Origin: Trichopria drosophilae
Lineage: Eukaryota; Arthropoda; Insecta; Hymenoptera; Diapriidae
DNA: 64,000 nucleotides
Assembly: GCA_030407085.1 (NCBI GenBank)
Contig: JAQOWT010000019.1
Span: forward strand, 40,439 to 104,438
Direction: 5' to 3'
The notes under the pieces: generated by a model
What the model saw: only the letters and a program-made list of their open reading frames with translations
Told to the model about the DNA's origin: nothing
Database searches by the model: none
Program-made: the position numbers and the translations under genes
Shown: positions 1 to 15,100 of the stretch, one piece after another
Position numbering within the stretch: the first letter of the stretch is position 1
Layout of the letters: each line of letters opens with the position of its first letter

Positions 1-3000
1 TGATAATTTGTGCAAGAACTTCTTTATGAAGTGAAAATTTTGCATACACTTTAACAGTTGTTTGAAATATCGAAAATATAGTTTTGAAACAATTTGCGAC
101 GAAATCATTGTTTACATAATCATTGTAAAGTCTTTTTAAAGTGAAAATATTGCATACACTTTAACAGTATTGTTTCAAATATCGAAAATATAGTTTTGAA
201 ACAATTTGCGGTCAATCATTGTTTATAACGATTTCTGATAACTTGTGCAAGAAATTCTTTATAAAGTGAAAATTTTGCATACACTTCAAAAACACTGTTT
301 AAAATACGGAACATATCGTTTTGAAACAATTCGTGACAGAACCATTGTTTAAATAATCATTGTTTATAACGATTTCTGTAAAATGCGTATACTTTGTGCA
401 GGAAATTCTTTAAAAAGGTAACATTTTGCATACACTTTAAAAAAACTGTTTGAAATATCGAAAATATAGTTTAGAAACAATTTGGAACGAAAACGTTGTT
501 TAAATAATCATTGTTTATAATGACTTCTTATAACTTGTGCAGGAAAGTCTTTTTAAAGTGAAAATTTTGCATACACTTTAACAGTATTGTTTGAAATATC
601 GAAAATATAGTTTTGAAACAATTTGCGACGAAATCATTGTTTAAATAATCATTGTTTATAACGATTTCTGTAAATAATTTGTGCAAGAAATTCTTTAAAA
701 AGGTAAAATTTTGCATACACTTTAAAAAAACTGTTTGAAATATCGAAAATATAGTTTTGAAACAATTCGCGACGGAATCATTGTTTAAAAAATCATTGTT
801 TATAACGATTTCTTATAATTTGTGCAAAAAATTCTTTATGAAGTGAAAATATTGCATACACTTTAACAGTATTGTTTGAAATATCGAAAATATAGTTTTG
901 AAACAATTTGCGACGAAAACATTGTTTAAATAATCATTGTTTATAACGATTTCTGATAACTTGTGCAAGAAATTCTTTATAAAGTGAAAATTTTGCATAC
1001 ACTTCGAAAATACTGTTTGAAATACGGAACAGATCGTTTTGAAACAATTCGTGACATAAATATTGTTTAAATAATCATTGTTTATAACGATTTCTGTAAA
1101 ATGCGTATACTTTGTGCAGGAAATTCTTTAAAAAGGTAACATTTTGCATACACTTTAAAAAAACTGTTTGAAATATCGAAAATATAGTTTAGAAACAATT
1201 TGGAACGAAAACATTGTTTAAATAATCATTGTTTATAATGACTTCTTATAACTTGTGCAGGAAAGTCTTTTTAAAGTGAAAATATTGCATACACTTTCAC
1301 AGTATTGTTTCAAATATCGAAAATATAGTTTTGAAACAATTTGCGACGAAATCATTGTTTAAATAATCATTGTAAAGTCTTTTTAAAGTGAAAATATTGC
1401 ATACACTTTAACAGTATTGTTTGAAATATCGAAAATATAGTTTTGAAACAATTTGCGACGAAAACATTGTTTAAATAATCATTGTTTATAACGATTTCTG
1501 ATAAGTTGTGCAAGAAATTCTTTATGAAGTGAAAATTTTGCATACACTTTAACAGTATTGTTTGAAATATCGAAAATATAGTTTTGAAACAATTTGCGAC
1601 GAAATCATTGTTTAAATAATCATTGTAAAGTCTTTTTAAAGTGAAAATATTGCATACACTTTAGCAGTATTGTTTGAAATATCGAAAATATAGTTTTGAA
1701 ACAATTTGCGGTCAATCATTGTTTATAACGATTTCTGATAACTTGTGCAAGAAATTCTTTATAAAGTGAAAATTTTGCATACACTTCAAAAATACTGTTT
1801 AAAATACGGAACATATCGTTTTGAAACAATTCGTGACAGAACCATTGTTTAAATAATCATTGTTTATAACGATTTCTGTAAAATGCGTATCCTTTGTGCA
1901 GAAAATTCTTTAAAAAGGTAACATTTTGCATACACTTTAAACAGCTGTTGGAAATATCGAAAATATAGTTTAGAAACAATTGGGGCGGAACCAATGTTTA
2001 AATAATCATTGTTTATAACGATTTCTGATAACTTGTGCAAGAAATTCTTTATGAAGTGAAAATTTTGCATACACTTTAACAGTATTTTTTGAAATATCGA
2101 AAATATAGTTTTGAAATAATTTGCGACGAAATCATTGTTTAAATAATCGTTGTAAAGTCTTTATAAAGTGAAAATATTGCATACACTTTAACAGTATTGT
2201 TTCAAATATCGAAAATATAGTTTTGAAACAATTTGCGACGAAAACATTGTTTAAATAATCATTGTTTATAACGATTTCTGATAAGTTGTGCAAGAAATTC
2301 TTTATGAAGTGAAAATTTTGCATACACTTTAACAGTATTGTTTGAAATATCGAAAATATAGTTTTGAAACAATTTGCGACGAAATCATTGTTTAAATAAT
2401 CATTGTAAAGTCTTTTTAAAGTGAAAATATTGCATACACTTTAACAGTATTGTTTGAAATATCGAAAATATAGTTTTAAAACAATTTGCGGTCAATCATT
2501 GTTTATAACGATTTCTGATAACTTGTGCAAGAAATTCTTTATAAAGTGAAAATTTTGTATACACTTCGAAAACACTGTTTAAAATACGGAACATATCGTT
2601 TTGAAACAATTCGTGACAGAACCATTGTTTAAATAATCATTGTTTAAAACGATTTCTGTAAAATGCGTATACTTTGTGCAGGAAATTCTTTAAAAAGGTA
2701 ACATTTTGCATACACTTTAAAAAAACTGTTTGAAATATCGAAAATATAGTTTAGAAACAATTTGGAACGAAAACATTGTTTAAATAATCATTGTTTATAA
2801 TGACTTCTTATAACTTGTGCAGGAAAGTCTTTTTAAAGTGAAAATATTGCATACACTTTAACAGTATTGTTTGAAATATCGAAAATATAGTTTTGAAACA
2901 ATTCGTGACAGAACCATTGTTTAAATAATCATTGTTTATAACGATTTCTGTAAAATGCGTATCCTTTGTGCAGGAAATTCGTTAAAAATGTAACATTTTG

Positions 3001-6000
3001 CATACACTTTAAAAAAACTGTTTGAAATAAGGAAAATATCATTTTGAAACAATTGGGACGGAATCATTGTTTAAATAATCGTTGTTTATAACGATTGTTG
3101 TAAAATGCGTATAACTTATGCAGCAAATTCTTGAAAAATGTAACATTTTGCATACACTTTAAACAGATGTTGGAAATATCGAAAATATAGGTTAGAAACA
3201 ATTTGGGACGGAATCATTGTTTAAAAAATCATTGTTTATAACGATTTCTGATAACTTGTGCAAGAAATTCTTTATAAAGTGAAAATTTTGCATACACTTC
3301 GAAAATACTGTTTGAAATACGGAACAGATCGTTTTGAAACAATTCGTGACATAAATATTCTTTAAATAATCATTATTTATAATAATTTCTGTAAAATGCG
3401 TATACATTGTGCAGGAAATTCTTTAAAAAGGTAACATTTTGCATACACTTTAAAAAAACTGTTTGAAATATCGAAAATATAGTTTAGAAACAATTTGGAA
3501 CGAAAACATTGTTTAAATAATCATTGTTTATAATGACTTCTTATAACTTGTGCAGGAAAGTCTTTTTAAAGTGAAAATATTGCATACACTTTCACAGTAT
3601 TGTTTCAAATATCGAAAATATAGTTTTGAAACAATTTGCGACGAAATCATTGTTTAAATAATCATTGTAAAGTCTTTTTAAAGTGAAAATATTGCATACA
3701 CTTTAACAGTATTGTTTGAAATATCGAAAATATAGTTTTGAAACAATTTGCGACGAAAACATTGTTTAAATAATCATTGTTTATAACGATTTCTGATAAG
3801 TTGTGCAAGAAATTCTTTATGAAGTGAAAATTTTGCATACACTTTAACAGTATTGTTTGAAATATCGAAAATATAGTTTTGAAACAATTTGCGACGAAAT
3901 CATTGTTTAAATAATCATTGTAAAGTCTTTTTAAAGTGAAAATATTGCATACACTTTAACAGTATTGTTTGAAATATCGAAAATATAGTTTTGAAACAAT
4001 TTGCGGTCAATCATTGTTTATAACGATTTCTGATAACTTGTGCAAGAAATTCTTTATAAAGTGAACATTTTGCATACACTTCAAAAATACTGTTTAAAAT
4101 ACGGAACATATCGTTTTGAAACAATTCGTGACAGAACCATTGTTTAAATAATCATTGTTTATAACGATTTCTGTAAAATGCGTATACTTTGTGCAGGAAA
4201 TTCTTTAAAAAGGTAACATTTTGCATACACTTTAAAAAAACTGTTTGAAATATCGAAAATATAGTTTAGAAACAATTTGGAACGAAAACATTGTTTAAAT
4301 AATCATTGTTTATAATGACTTCTTATAACTTGTGCAGGAAAGTCTTTTTAAAGTGAAAATATTGCATACACTTTCACAGTATTGTTTCAAATATCGAAAA
4401 TATAGTTTTGAAACAATTTGCGACGAAATCATTGTTTAAATAATCATTGTAAAGTCTTTTTAAAGTGAAAATATTGCATACACTTTAACAGTATTGTTTG
4501 AAATATCGAAAATATAGTTTTGAAACAATTTGCGACGAAAACATTGTTTAAATAATCATTGTTTATAACGATTTCTGATAAGTTGTGCAAGAAATTCTTT
4601 ATGAAGTGAAAATTTTGCATACACTTTAACAGTATTGTTTGAAATATCGAAAATATAGTTTTGAAACAATTTGCGACGAAATCATTGTTTAAATAATCAT
4701 TGTAAAGTCTTTTTAAAGTGAAAATATTGCATACACTTTAACAGTATTGTTTGAAATATCGAAAATATAGTTTTGAAACAATTTGCGGTCAATCATTGTT
4801 TATAACGATTTCTGATAACTTGTGCAAGAAATTCTTTATAAAGTGAAAATTTTGCATACACTTCAAAAATACTGTTTAAAATACGGAACATATCGTTTTG
4901 AAACAATTCGTGACAGAACCATTGTTTAAATAATCATTGTTTATAACAATTTCTGTAAAATGCGTATACTTTGTGCAGGAAATTCTTTAAAAAGGTAACA
5001 TTTTGCATACACTTTAAAAAAACTGTTTGAAATATCGAAAATATAGTTTAGAAACAATTTGGAACGAAAACATTGTTTCAATAATCATTGTTTATAATGA
5101 CTTCTTATAACTTGTGCAGGAAAGTCTTTTTAAAGTGAAAATATTGCATACACTTTCACAGTATTGTTTCAAATATCGAAAATATAGTTTTGAAACAATT
5201 TGCGACGAAATCATTGTTTAAATAATCATTGTAAAGTCTTTTTAAAGTGAAAATATTGCATACACTTTAGCAGTATTGTTTGAAATATCGAAAATATAGT
5301 TTTGAAACAATTTGCGACGAAATCATTGTTTAAATAATCATTGTTTATAACGATTTCTGATAAGTTGTGCAAGAAATTCTTTATGAAGTGAAAATTTTGC
5401 ATACACTTTAACAGTATTGTTTGAAATATCGAAAATATAGTTTTGAAACAATTTGCGACGAAATCATTGTTTAAATAATCATTGTAAAGTCTTTTTAAAG
5501 TGAAAATATTGCATACACTTTAACAGTATTGTTTGAAATATCGAAAATATAGTTTTGAAACAATTTGCGGTCAATCATTGTTTATAACGATTTCTGATAA
5601 CTTGTGCAAGAAATTCTTTATAAAGTGAAAATTTTGCATACACTTCGAAAACACTGTTTAAAATACGGAACATATCGTTTTGAAACAATTCGTGACAGAA
5701 CCATTGTTTAAATAATCATTGTTTATAACGATTTCTGTAAAATGCGTATCCTTTGTGCAGGAAATTCTTTAAAAAGGTAACATTTTGCATACACTTTAAA
5801 CAGCTGTTGGAAATATCGAAAATATAGTTTAGAAACCATTTGGGACGGAATCATTGTTTAAATAATCATTGTAAAGTCCTTTTAAAGTGAAAATATTGCA
5901 TACACTTTAACAGTATTGTTTCAAATATCGAAAATATAGTTTTGAAACAATTTGCGACGAAAACATTGTTTAAATAATCATTGTTTATAACGATTTCTGA

Positions 6001-7158
6001 TAAGTTGTGCAAGAAATTCTTTATGAAGTGAAAATTTTGCATACACTTTAACATTATTGTTTGAAATATCGAAAATATAGTTTTGAAACAATTTGCGACG
6101 AAATCATTGTTTAAATAATCATTGTAAAGTCTTTTTAAAGTGAAAATATTGCATACACTTTAACAGTATTGTTTGAAATATCGAAAATATAGTTTTGAAA
6201 CAATTTGCGGTCAATCATTGTTTATAACGATTTCTGATAACTTGTGCAAGAAATTCTTTATAAAGTGAAAATTTTGCATACACTTCAAAAACACTGTTTA
6301 AAATACGGAACATATCGTTTTGAAACAATTCGTGACAGAACCATTGTTTAAATAATCATTGTTTATAACGATTTCTGTAAAATGCGTATACTTTGTGCAG
6401 GAAATTCTTTAAAAAGGTAACATTTTGCATACACTTTAAAAAAACTGTTTGAAATATCGAAAATATAGTTTAGAAACAATTTGGAACGAAAACGTTGTTT
6501 AAATAATCATTGTTTATAATGACTTCTTATAACTTGTGCAGGAAAGTCTTTTTAAAGTGAAAATTTTGCATACACTTCAAGAATACTGTTTGAAATACGG
6601 AACATATCGTTTTGAAACAATTCGTGAAAGAACCATTGTTTAAATAATCATTGTTTATAACGATTTCTGTAAAATGCGTATACTTTGTGCAGGAAATTCT
6701 TTAAAAAGGTAACATTTTGCATACACTTAAAAAAAACTGTTTGAAATAAGGAAAATATCATTTTGAAACAATTCGCGACGGAATCATTGCATAAATAATC
6801 ATTGTTTATAACGATTGTTGTAAAATGCGTATAACTTATGCAGGAAATTCTTGAAAAATGTAACATTTTGCATACACTTTAAACAGATGTTGGAAATATC
6901 GAAAATATAGTTTAGAAACAATTTGGGGCGGAATCATTGTTTAAATAATCATTGTTTATAACGATTTCTGATAACTTGTGCAAGAAATTCTTTATGAAGT
7001 GAAAATTTTGCATACACTTCAAAAATACTGTTTGAAATACGGAACAGATCGTTTTGAAACAATTCGTGACATAAATATTGTTTAAATAATCATTATTTAT
7101 AACAATTTCTGTAAAATGCGTATACTTTGTGGAGGAAATTCTTTAAAAAGGTAACATT
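1..7158 (-). repeat. Satellite A array, minus orientation
   Basis: Tandem AT-rich monomers of about 100-151 bp, reading on the minus strand. Each carries recognisable blocks: a TTTTCGATATTT box (or its TTCCGTATTT variant), AAGTGTATGCAAAAT, a TTTCTTGCACAAGTTAT or TTTCCTGCACAAAGTATACGCATTTTAC block, and CGTTATAAACAATGATT. A higher-order period is visible: the ACGGAACATATCG variant recurs at about 2581, 4096, 4878 and 5660, giving steps of about 1515, 782 and 782 bp. The short frames of 60-80 codons here are by-products of the repeat. They recur with every monomer, have no conserved gene context and use varied starts. No gene is seen anywhere in this stretch. Confidence 0.93.
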
Positions 7159-7160
7159 TT
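7156..7160. other. Inversion junction inside satellite A
   Basis: Left of this point satellite A reads on the minus strand; right of it, on the plus strand. The left side can be followed up to GGTAACATTTT, where GCATACAC should come next. The right side starts inside TATATTTTCGATATTT. The two share ATTTT, so the break lies within a 5-bp microhomology. Reading outward, both arms give the same monomer sequence offset by about 38 bp, so the locus is a large inverted repeat with a very short spacer. Confidence 0.85.
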
Positions 7161-10100
7161 CGATATTTCCAACAGCTGTTTAAAGTGTATGCAAAATGTT
7201 ACATTTTTCAAGAATTTCCTGCATAAGTTATACGCATTTTACAACAATCGTTATAAACAATGATTATTTATGCAATGATTCCGTCGCGAATTGTTTCAAA
7301 ATGACATTTTCGATATTTCAAACAGTTTTTTTAAAGTGTATGCAAAATGTTACCTTTTTAAAGAATTTCCTGCACAAAGGATACGCATTTTACAGAAATC
7401 GTTATAAACAATGATTATTTAAACAATGGTTCTGTCACGAATTGTTTCAAAACGATATGTTCCGTATTTTAAACAGTATTTTTGAAGTGTATGCAAGATT
7501 TTCACTTTATAAAGAATTTCTTGCAAAAGTTATCAGAAATCGTTATAAACAATGATTGACCGCAAATTGTTTCAAAACTATATTTTCGATATTTCAAACA
7601 ATACTGTTAAAGTGTATGCAATATTTTCACTTTAAAAAGACTTTACAATGATTATTTAAACAATGATTCCGTCCAAAATGGTTTCTAAACTATATTTTCG
7701 ATATTTCCAACAGCTGTTTAAAGTGTATGCAAAATGTTACCTTTTTAAAGAATTTCCTGCACAAAGTATACGCATTTTACAGAAATCGTTATAAACAATG
7801 ATTATTTAAACAATGGTTCTGTCACGAATTGTTTCAAAACGATATGTTCCGTATTTTAAACAGTATTTTTGAAGTGTATGCAAAATTTTCACTTAATAAA
7901 GAATTTCTTGCAAAAGTTACCAGAAATCGTTATAAACAATGATTAACCGCAAATTGTTTCAAAACTATATTTTCGATATTTCAAACAATACTGTTAAAGT
8001 GTATGCAATATTTTCACTTTAAAAAGACTTTACAATGATTATTTAAACAATGATTTCGTCGCAAATTGTTTCAAAACTATATTTTCGATATTTCAAACAA
8101 TACTGTTAAAGTGTATGCAAAATTTTCACTTCATAAAGAATTTCTTGCACAACTTATCAGAAATCGTTATAAACAATGATTATTTAAACAATGTTTTCGT
8201 CGCAAATTGTTTCAAAACTATATTTTCGATATTTGAAACAATACTGTTAAAGTGTATGCAATATTTTCACTTTAAAAAGACTTTCCTGCACAAGTTATAA
8301 GAAGTCATTATAAACAATGATTATTTAAACAATGTTTCCATCCCAAATTGTTTCTAAACTATATTTTCGTTATTTCAAACAGTTTTCTTAAAGTGTATGC
8401 AAAATGATACCTTTTTAAAGAATTTCCTGCACAAAGGATACGCATTTTACAGAAATCGTTATAAACAATGATTATTTAAACAATGGTTCTGTCACGAATT
8501 GTTTCAAAACGATATGTTCCGTATTTCAAACAGTATTCTTGGAGTGTATGCAAAATTTTTACTTTATAAAGTACTTCTTGCACAAGTTATCAGAAATCGT
8601 TATAAACAATGATTATTTAAACCATGATTCCGTCCCAAATTGTTTCTAAACTATATTTTCGATATTTCCAACAGCTGTTTAAAGTGTATGCAAAATGTTA
8701 CATTTTTCAAGAATTTTCTGCATAAGTTATACGCATTTTACAACAATCGTTATAAACAATGATTATTTATGCAATGATTCCGTCGCGAATTGTTTCAAAA
8801 TGATATTTTCCTTATTTCAAACAGTTTTTTTAAAGTGTATGCAAAATGTTACCTTTTTAAAGAATTTCCTGCACAAAGGATACGCATTTTACAGAAATCG
8901 TTATAAACAATGATTATTTAAACAATGGTTCTGTCACGAATTGTTTCAAAACGATATGTTCCGTATTTTAAACAGTATTCTTGAAGTGTATGCAAAATTT
9001 TCACTTTATAAAGAATTTCTTGCACAAGTTATCAGAAATCGTTATAAACAATGATTCCGTCGCAAATTGTTTCAAAACTATATTTTCGATATTTCAAACA
9101 ATACTGTTAAAGTGTATGCAATATTTTCACTTTAAAAAGACTTTCCAATGATTATTAAAACAATGATTTCGTCGCAAATTGTTTCAAAACTATATTTTCG
9201 ATATTTCCAACAGCTGTTTAAAGTGTATGCAAAATGTTACATTTTTCAAGAATTTCCTGCATAAGTTATACGCATTTTACAACAATCGTTATAAACAATG
9301 ATTATTTATGCAATGATTCCGTCGCGAATTGTTTCAAAATGACATTTTCCTTATTTCAAACAGTTTTTTTAAAGTATATGCAAAATGTTACCTTTTTTAA
9401 GAATTTCCTGCACAAAGTATACGCAATTTACAGAAATCGTTATAAACAATGATTATTTAAACAATGGTTCTGTCACGAATTGTTTCAAAACGATATGTTC
9501 CGTATTTTAAACAGTATTTTTGAAGTGTATGAAAAATTTTCACTTTATAAAGAATTTCTTGCAAAAGTTATCGGAAATCGTTATAAACAATGATTGACCG
9601 CAAATTGTTTCAAAACTATATTTTCGATATTTCAAACAATACTGTTAAAGTGTATGCAATATTTTCACTTTAAAAAGACTTTACAATGATTATTTAAACA
9701 ATGATTCCGTCCAAAATGGTTTCTAAACTATATTTTCGATATTTCCAACAGCTGTTTAAAGTGTATGCAAAATGTTACCTTTTTAAAGAATTTCCTGCAC
9801 AAAGGATACGCATTTTACAGAAATCGTTATAAACAATGATTATTGAAACAATGGTTCTGTCACGAATTGTTTCAAAACGATATGTTCCGTATTTTAAACA
9901 GTATTTTTGAAGTGTATGCAAGATTTTCACTTTATAAAGAATTTCTTGCAAAAGTTATCAGAAATCGTTATAAACAATGATTGACCGCAAATTGTTTCAA
10001 AACTATATTTTCGATATTTCAAACAATACTGTTAAAGTGTATGCAATATTTTCACTTTAAAAAGACTTTACAATGATTATTTAAACAATGATTTCGTCGC

Positions 10101-12120
10101 AAATTGTTTCAAAACTATATTTTCGATATTTCAAACAATACTGTTAAAGTGTATGCAATATTTTCACTTTAAAAAGACTTTACAATGATTATTTAAACAA
10201 TGATTCCGTCCAAAATGGTTTCTAAACTATATTTTCGATATTTCCAACAGCTGTTTAAAGTGTATGCAAAATGTTACCTTTTTAAAGAATTTCCTGCACA
10301 AAGGATACGCATTTTACAGAAATCGTTATAAACAATGATTATTGAAACAATGGTTCTGTCACGAATTGTTTCAAAACGATATGTTCCGTATTTTAAACAG
10401 TATTTTTGAAGTGTATGCAAGATTTTCACTTTATAAAGAATTTCTTGCAAAAGTTATCAGAAATCGTTATAAACAATGATTGACCGCAAATTGTTTCAAA
10501 ACTATATTTTCGATATTTCAAACAATACTGTTAAAGTGTATGCAATATTTTCACTTTAAAAAGACTTTACAATGATTATTTAAACAATGATTTCGTCGCA
10601 AATTGTTTCAAAACTATATTTTCGATATTTGAAACAATACTGTGAAAGTGTATGCAATATTTTCACTTTAAAAAGAGTTTCCTGCACAAGTTATAAGAAG
10701 TCATTATACACAATGATTATTTAAACAATGTTTTCGTTCCAAATTGTTTCTAAACTATATTTTCGATATTTCCAACAGCTGTTTAAAGTGTATGCAAAAT
10801 GTTACCTTTTTAAAGAATTTCCTGCACAAAGTATACGCATTTTACAGAAATCGTTATAAACAATGATTATTTAAACAATGGTTCTGTCACGAATTGTTTC
10901 AAAACGATATGTTCCGTATTTTAAACAGTATTTTTGAAGTGTATGCAAAATTTTCACTTAATAAAGTACTTCTTGCACAAGTTATCAGAAATCGTTATAA
11001 ACAATGATTATTTAAACCATGATTCCGTCCCAAATTGTTTCTAAACTATATTTTCGATATTTCCAACAGCTGTTTAAAGTGTATGCAAAATGTTACATTT
11101 TTCAAGAATTTTCTGCATAAGTTATACGCATTTTACAACAATCGTTATAAACAATGATTATTTATGCAATGATTCCGTCGCGAATTGTTTCAAAATGATA
11201 TTTTCCTTATTTCAAACAGTTTTTTTAAAGTGTATGCAAAATGTTACCTTTTTAAAGAATTTCCTGCACAAAGGATACGCATTTTACAGAAATCGTTATA
11301 AACAATGATTATTTAAACAATGGTTCTGTCACGAATTTTTTCAAAACGATATGTTCCGTATTTTAAACAGTATTTTTGAAGTGTATGCAAAATTTTCACT
11401 TTATAAAGAATTTCTTGCACAAGTTATCAGAAATCGTTATAAACAATGATTCCGTCGCAAATTGTTTCAAAACTATATTTTCGATATTTCAAACAATACT
11501 GTTAAAGTGTATGCAATATTTTCACTTTAAAAAGACTTTCCAATGATTATTAAAACAATGATTTCGTCGCAAATTGTTTCAAAACTATATTTTCGATATT
11601 TCCAACAGCTGTTTAAAGTGTATGCAAAATGTTACATTTTTCAAGAATTTCCTGCATAAGTTATACGCATTTTACAACAATCGTTATAAACAATGATTAT
11701 TTATGCAATGATTCCGTCGCGAATTGTTTCAAAATGACATTTTCCTTATTTCAAACAGTTTTTTTTAAAGTATATGCAAAATGTTACCTTTTTTAAGAAT
11801 TTCCTGCACAAAGTATACGCAATTTACAGAAATCGTTATAAACAATGATTATTTAAACAATGGTTCTGTCACGAATTGTTTCAAAACAATATGTTCCGTA
11901 TTTTAAACAGTATTTTTGAAGTGTATGAAAAATTTTCACTTTATAAAGAATTTCTTGCAAAAGTTATCGGAAATCGTTATAAACAATGATTGACCGCAAA
12001 TTGTTTCAAAACTATATTTTCGATATTTCAAACAATACTGTTAAAGTGTATGCAATATTTTCACTTTAAAAAGACTTTACAATGATTATTTAAACAATGA
12101 TTCCGTCCAAAATGGTTTCT

Positions 12121-15100
12121 AAACTATATTTTCGATATTTCCAACAGCTGTTTAAAGTATATGCAAAATGTTACCTTTTTAAAGAATTTCCTGCACAAAG
12201 GATACGCATTTTACAGAAATCGTTATAAACAATGATTATTGAAACAATGGTTCTGTCACGAATTGTTTCAAAACGATATGTTCCGTATTTTAAACAGTAT
12301 TTTTGAAGTGTATGCAAAATTTTCACTTAATAAAGAATTTCTTGCAAAAGTTACCAAAAATCGTTATAAACAATGATTAACCGCAAATTGTTTCAAAACT
12401 ATATTTTCGATATTTCAAACAATACTGTTAAAGTGTATGCAATATTTTCACTTTAAAAAGACTTTACAATGATTATTTAAACAATGATTTCGTCGCAAAT
12501 TGTTTCAAAACTATATTTTCGATATTTCAAACAATACTGTTAAAGTGTATGCAAAATTTTCACTTCATAAAGAATTTCTTGCACAACTTATCAGAAATCG
12601 TTATAAACAATGATTATTTAAACAATGTTTTCGTCGCAAATTGTTTCAAAACTATATTTTCGATATTTGAAACAATACTGTTAAAGTGTATGCAATATTT
12701 TCACTTTAAAAAGACTTTCCTGCACAAGTTATAAGAAGTCATTATAAACAATGATTATTTAAACAATGTTTCCATCCCAAATTGTTTCTAAACTATATTT
12801 TCGTTATTTCAAACAGTTTTCTTAAAGTGTATGCAAAATGATACCTTTTTAAAGAATTTCCTGCACAAAGGATACGCATTTTACAGAAATCGTTATAAAC
12901 AATGATTATTTAAACAATGGTTCTGTCACGAATTGTTTCAAAACGATATGTTCCGTATTTCAAACAGTATTCTTGAAGTGTATGCAAAATTTTTACTTTA
13001 TAAAGTATTTCTTGCACAAGTTATCAGAAATCGTTGTAAACAATGATTATTTAAACCATGATTCTGTCCCAAATTGTTTCTAAACTATATTTTCGATATT
13101 TCCAACAGCTGTTTAAAGTGTATGCAAAATGTTACATTTTTCAAGAATTTTCTGCATAAGTTATACGCATTTTACAACAATCGTTATAAACAATGATTAT
13201 TTATGCAATGATTCCGTCGCGAATTGTTTCAAAATGATATTTTCCTTATTTCAAACAGTTTTTTTAAAGTGTATGCAAAATGTTACCTTTTTAAAGAATT
13301 TCCTGCACAAAGGATACGCATTTTACAGAAATCGTTATAAACAATGATTATTTAAACAATGGTTCTGTCACGAATTGTTTCAAAACGATATGTTCCGTAT
13401 TTTAAACAGTATTTTTGAAGTGTATGCAAAATTTTCACTTTATAAAGAATTTCTTGCACAAGTTATCAGAAATCGTTATAAACAATGATTATTTAAACAA
13501 TGTTTTCGTCGCAAATTGTTTCAAAACTATATTTTCGATATTTGAAACAATACTGTTAAAGTGTATGCAATATTTTCACTTTTTCAAGAATTTTCTGCAT
13601 AAGTTATACGCATTTTACAACAATCGTTATAAACAATGATTTCGTCGCAAATTGTTTCAAAACTATATTTTCGATATTTGAAACAATACTGTTAAAGTGT
13701 ATGCAATATTTTCACTTTAAAAAGACTTTCCTGCACAAGTTATAAGAACTCATTATAAACAATGATTATTTAAACAATGTTTCCATCCCAAATTGTTTCT
13801 AAACTATATTTTCGATATTTCCAACAGCTGTTTAAAGTATATGCAAAATGTTACCTTTTTAAAGAATTTCCTGCACAAAGGATACGCATTTTACAGAAAT
13901 CGTTATAAACAATGATTATTGAAACAATGGTTCTGTCACGAATTGTTTCAAAACGATATGTTCCGTATTTTAAACAGTATTTTTGAAGTGTATGCAAAAT
14001 TTTCACTTAATAAAGAATTTCTTGCAAAAGTTACCAGAAATCGTTATAAACAATGATTAACCGCAAATTGTTTCAAAACTATATTTTCGATATTTCAAAC
14101 AATACTGTTAAAGTGTATGCAATATTTTCACTTTAAAAAGACTTTACAATGATTATTTAAACAATGATTTCGTCGCAAATTGTTTCAAAACTATATTTTC
14201 GATATTTCAAACAATACTGTTAAAGTGTATGCAAAATTTTCACTTCATAAAGAATTTCTTGCACAACTTATCAGAAATCGTTATAAACAATGATTATTTA
14301 AACAATGTTTTCGTCGCAAATTGTTTCAAAACTATATTTTCGATATTTGAAACAATACTGTTAAAGTGTATGCAATATTTTCACTTTAAAAAGACTTTCC
14401 TGCACAAGTTATAAGAAGTCATTATAAACAATGATTATTTAAACAATGTTTCCATCCCAAATTGTTTCTAAACTATATTTTCGTTATTTCAAACAGTTTT
14501 CTTAAAGTGTATGCAAAATGATACCTTTTTAAAGAATTTCCTGCACAAAGGATACGCATTTTACAGAAATCGTTATAAACAATGATTATTTAAACAATGG
14601 TTCTGTCACGAATTGTTTCAAAACGATATGTTCCGTATTTCAAACAGTATTCTTGAAGTGTATGCAAAATTTTTACTTTATAAAGTATTTCTTGCACAAG
14701 TTATCAGAAATCGTTGTAAACAATGATTATTTAAACCATGATTCTGTCCCAAATTGTTTCTAAACTATATTTTCGATATTTCCAACAGCTGTTTAAAGTG
14801 TATGCAAAATGTTACATTTTTCAAGAATTTTCTGCATAAGTTATACGCATTTTACAACAATCGTTATAAACAATGATTATTTATGCAATGATTCTGTCGC
14901 GAATTGTTTCAAAATGATATTTTCCTTATTTCAAACAGTTTTTTTAAAGTGTATGCAAAATGTTACCTTTTTAAAGAATTTCCTGCACAAAGGATACGCA
15001 TTTTACAGAAATCGTTATAAACAATGATTATTTAAACAATGGTTCTGTCACGAATTGTTTCAAAACGATATGTTCCGTATTTTAAACAGTATTCTTGAAG

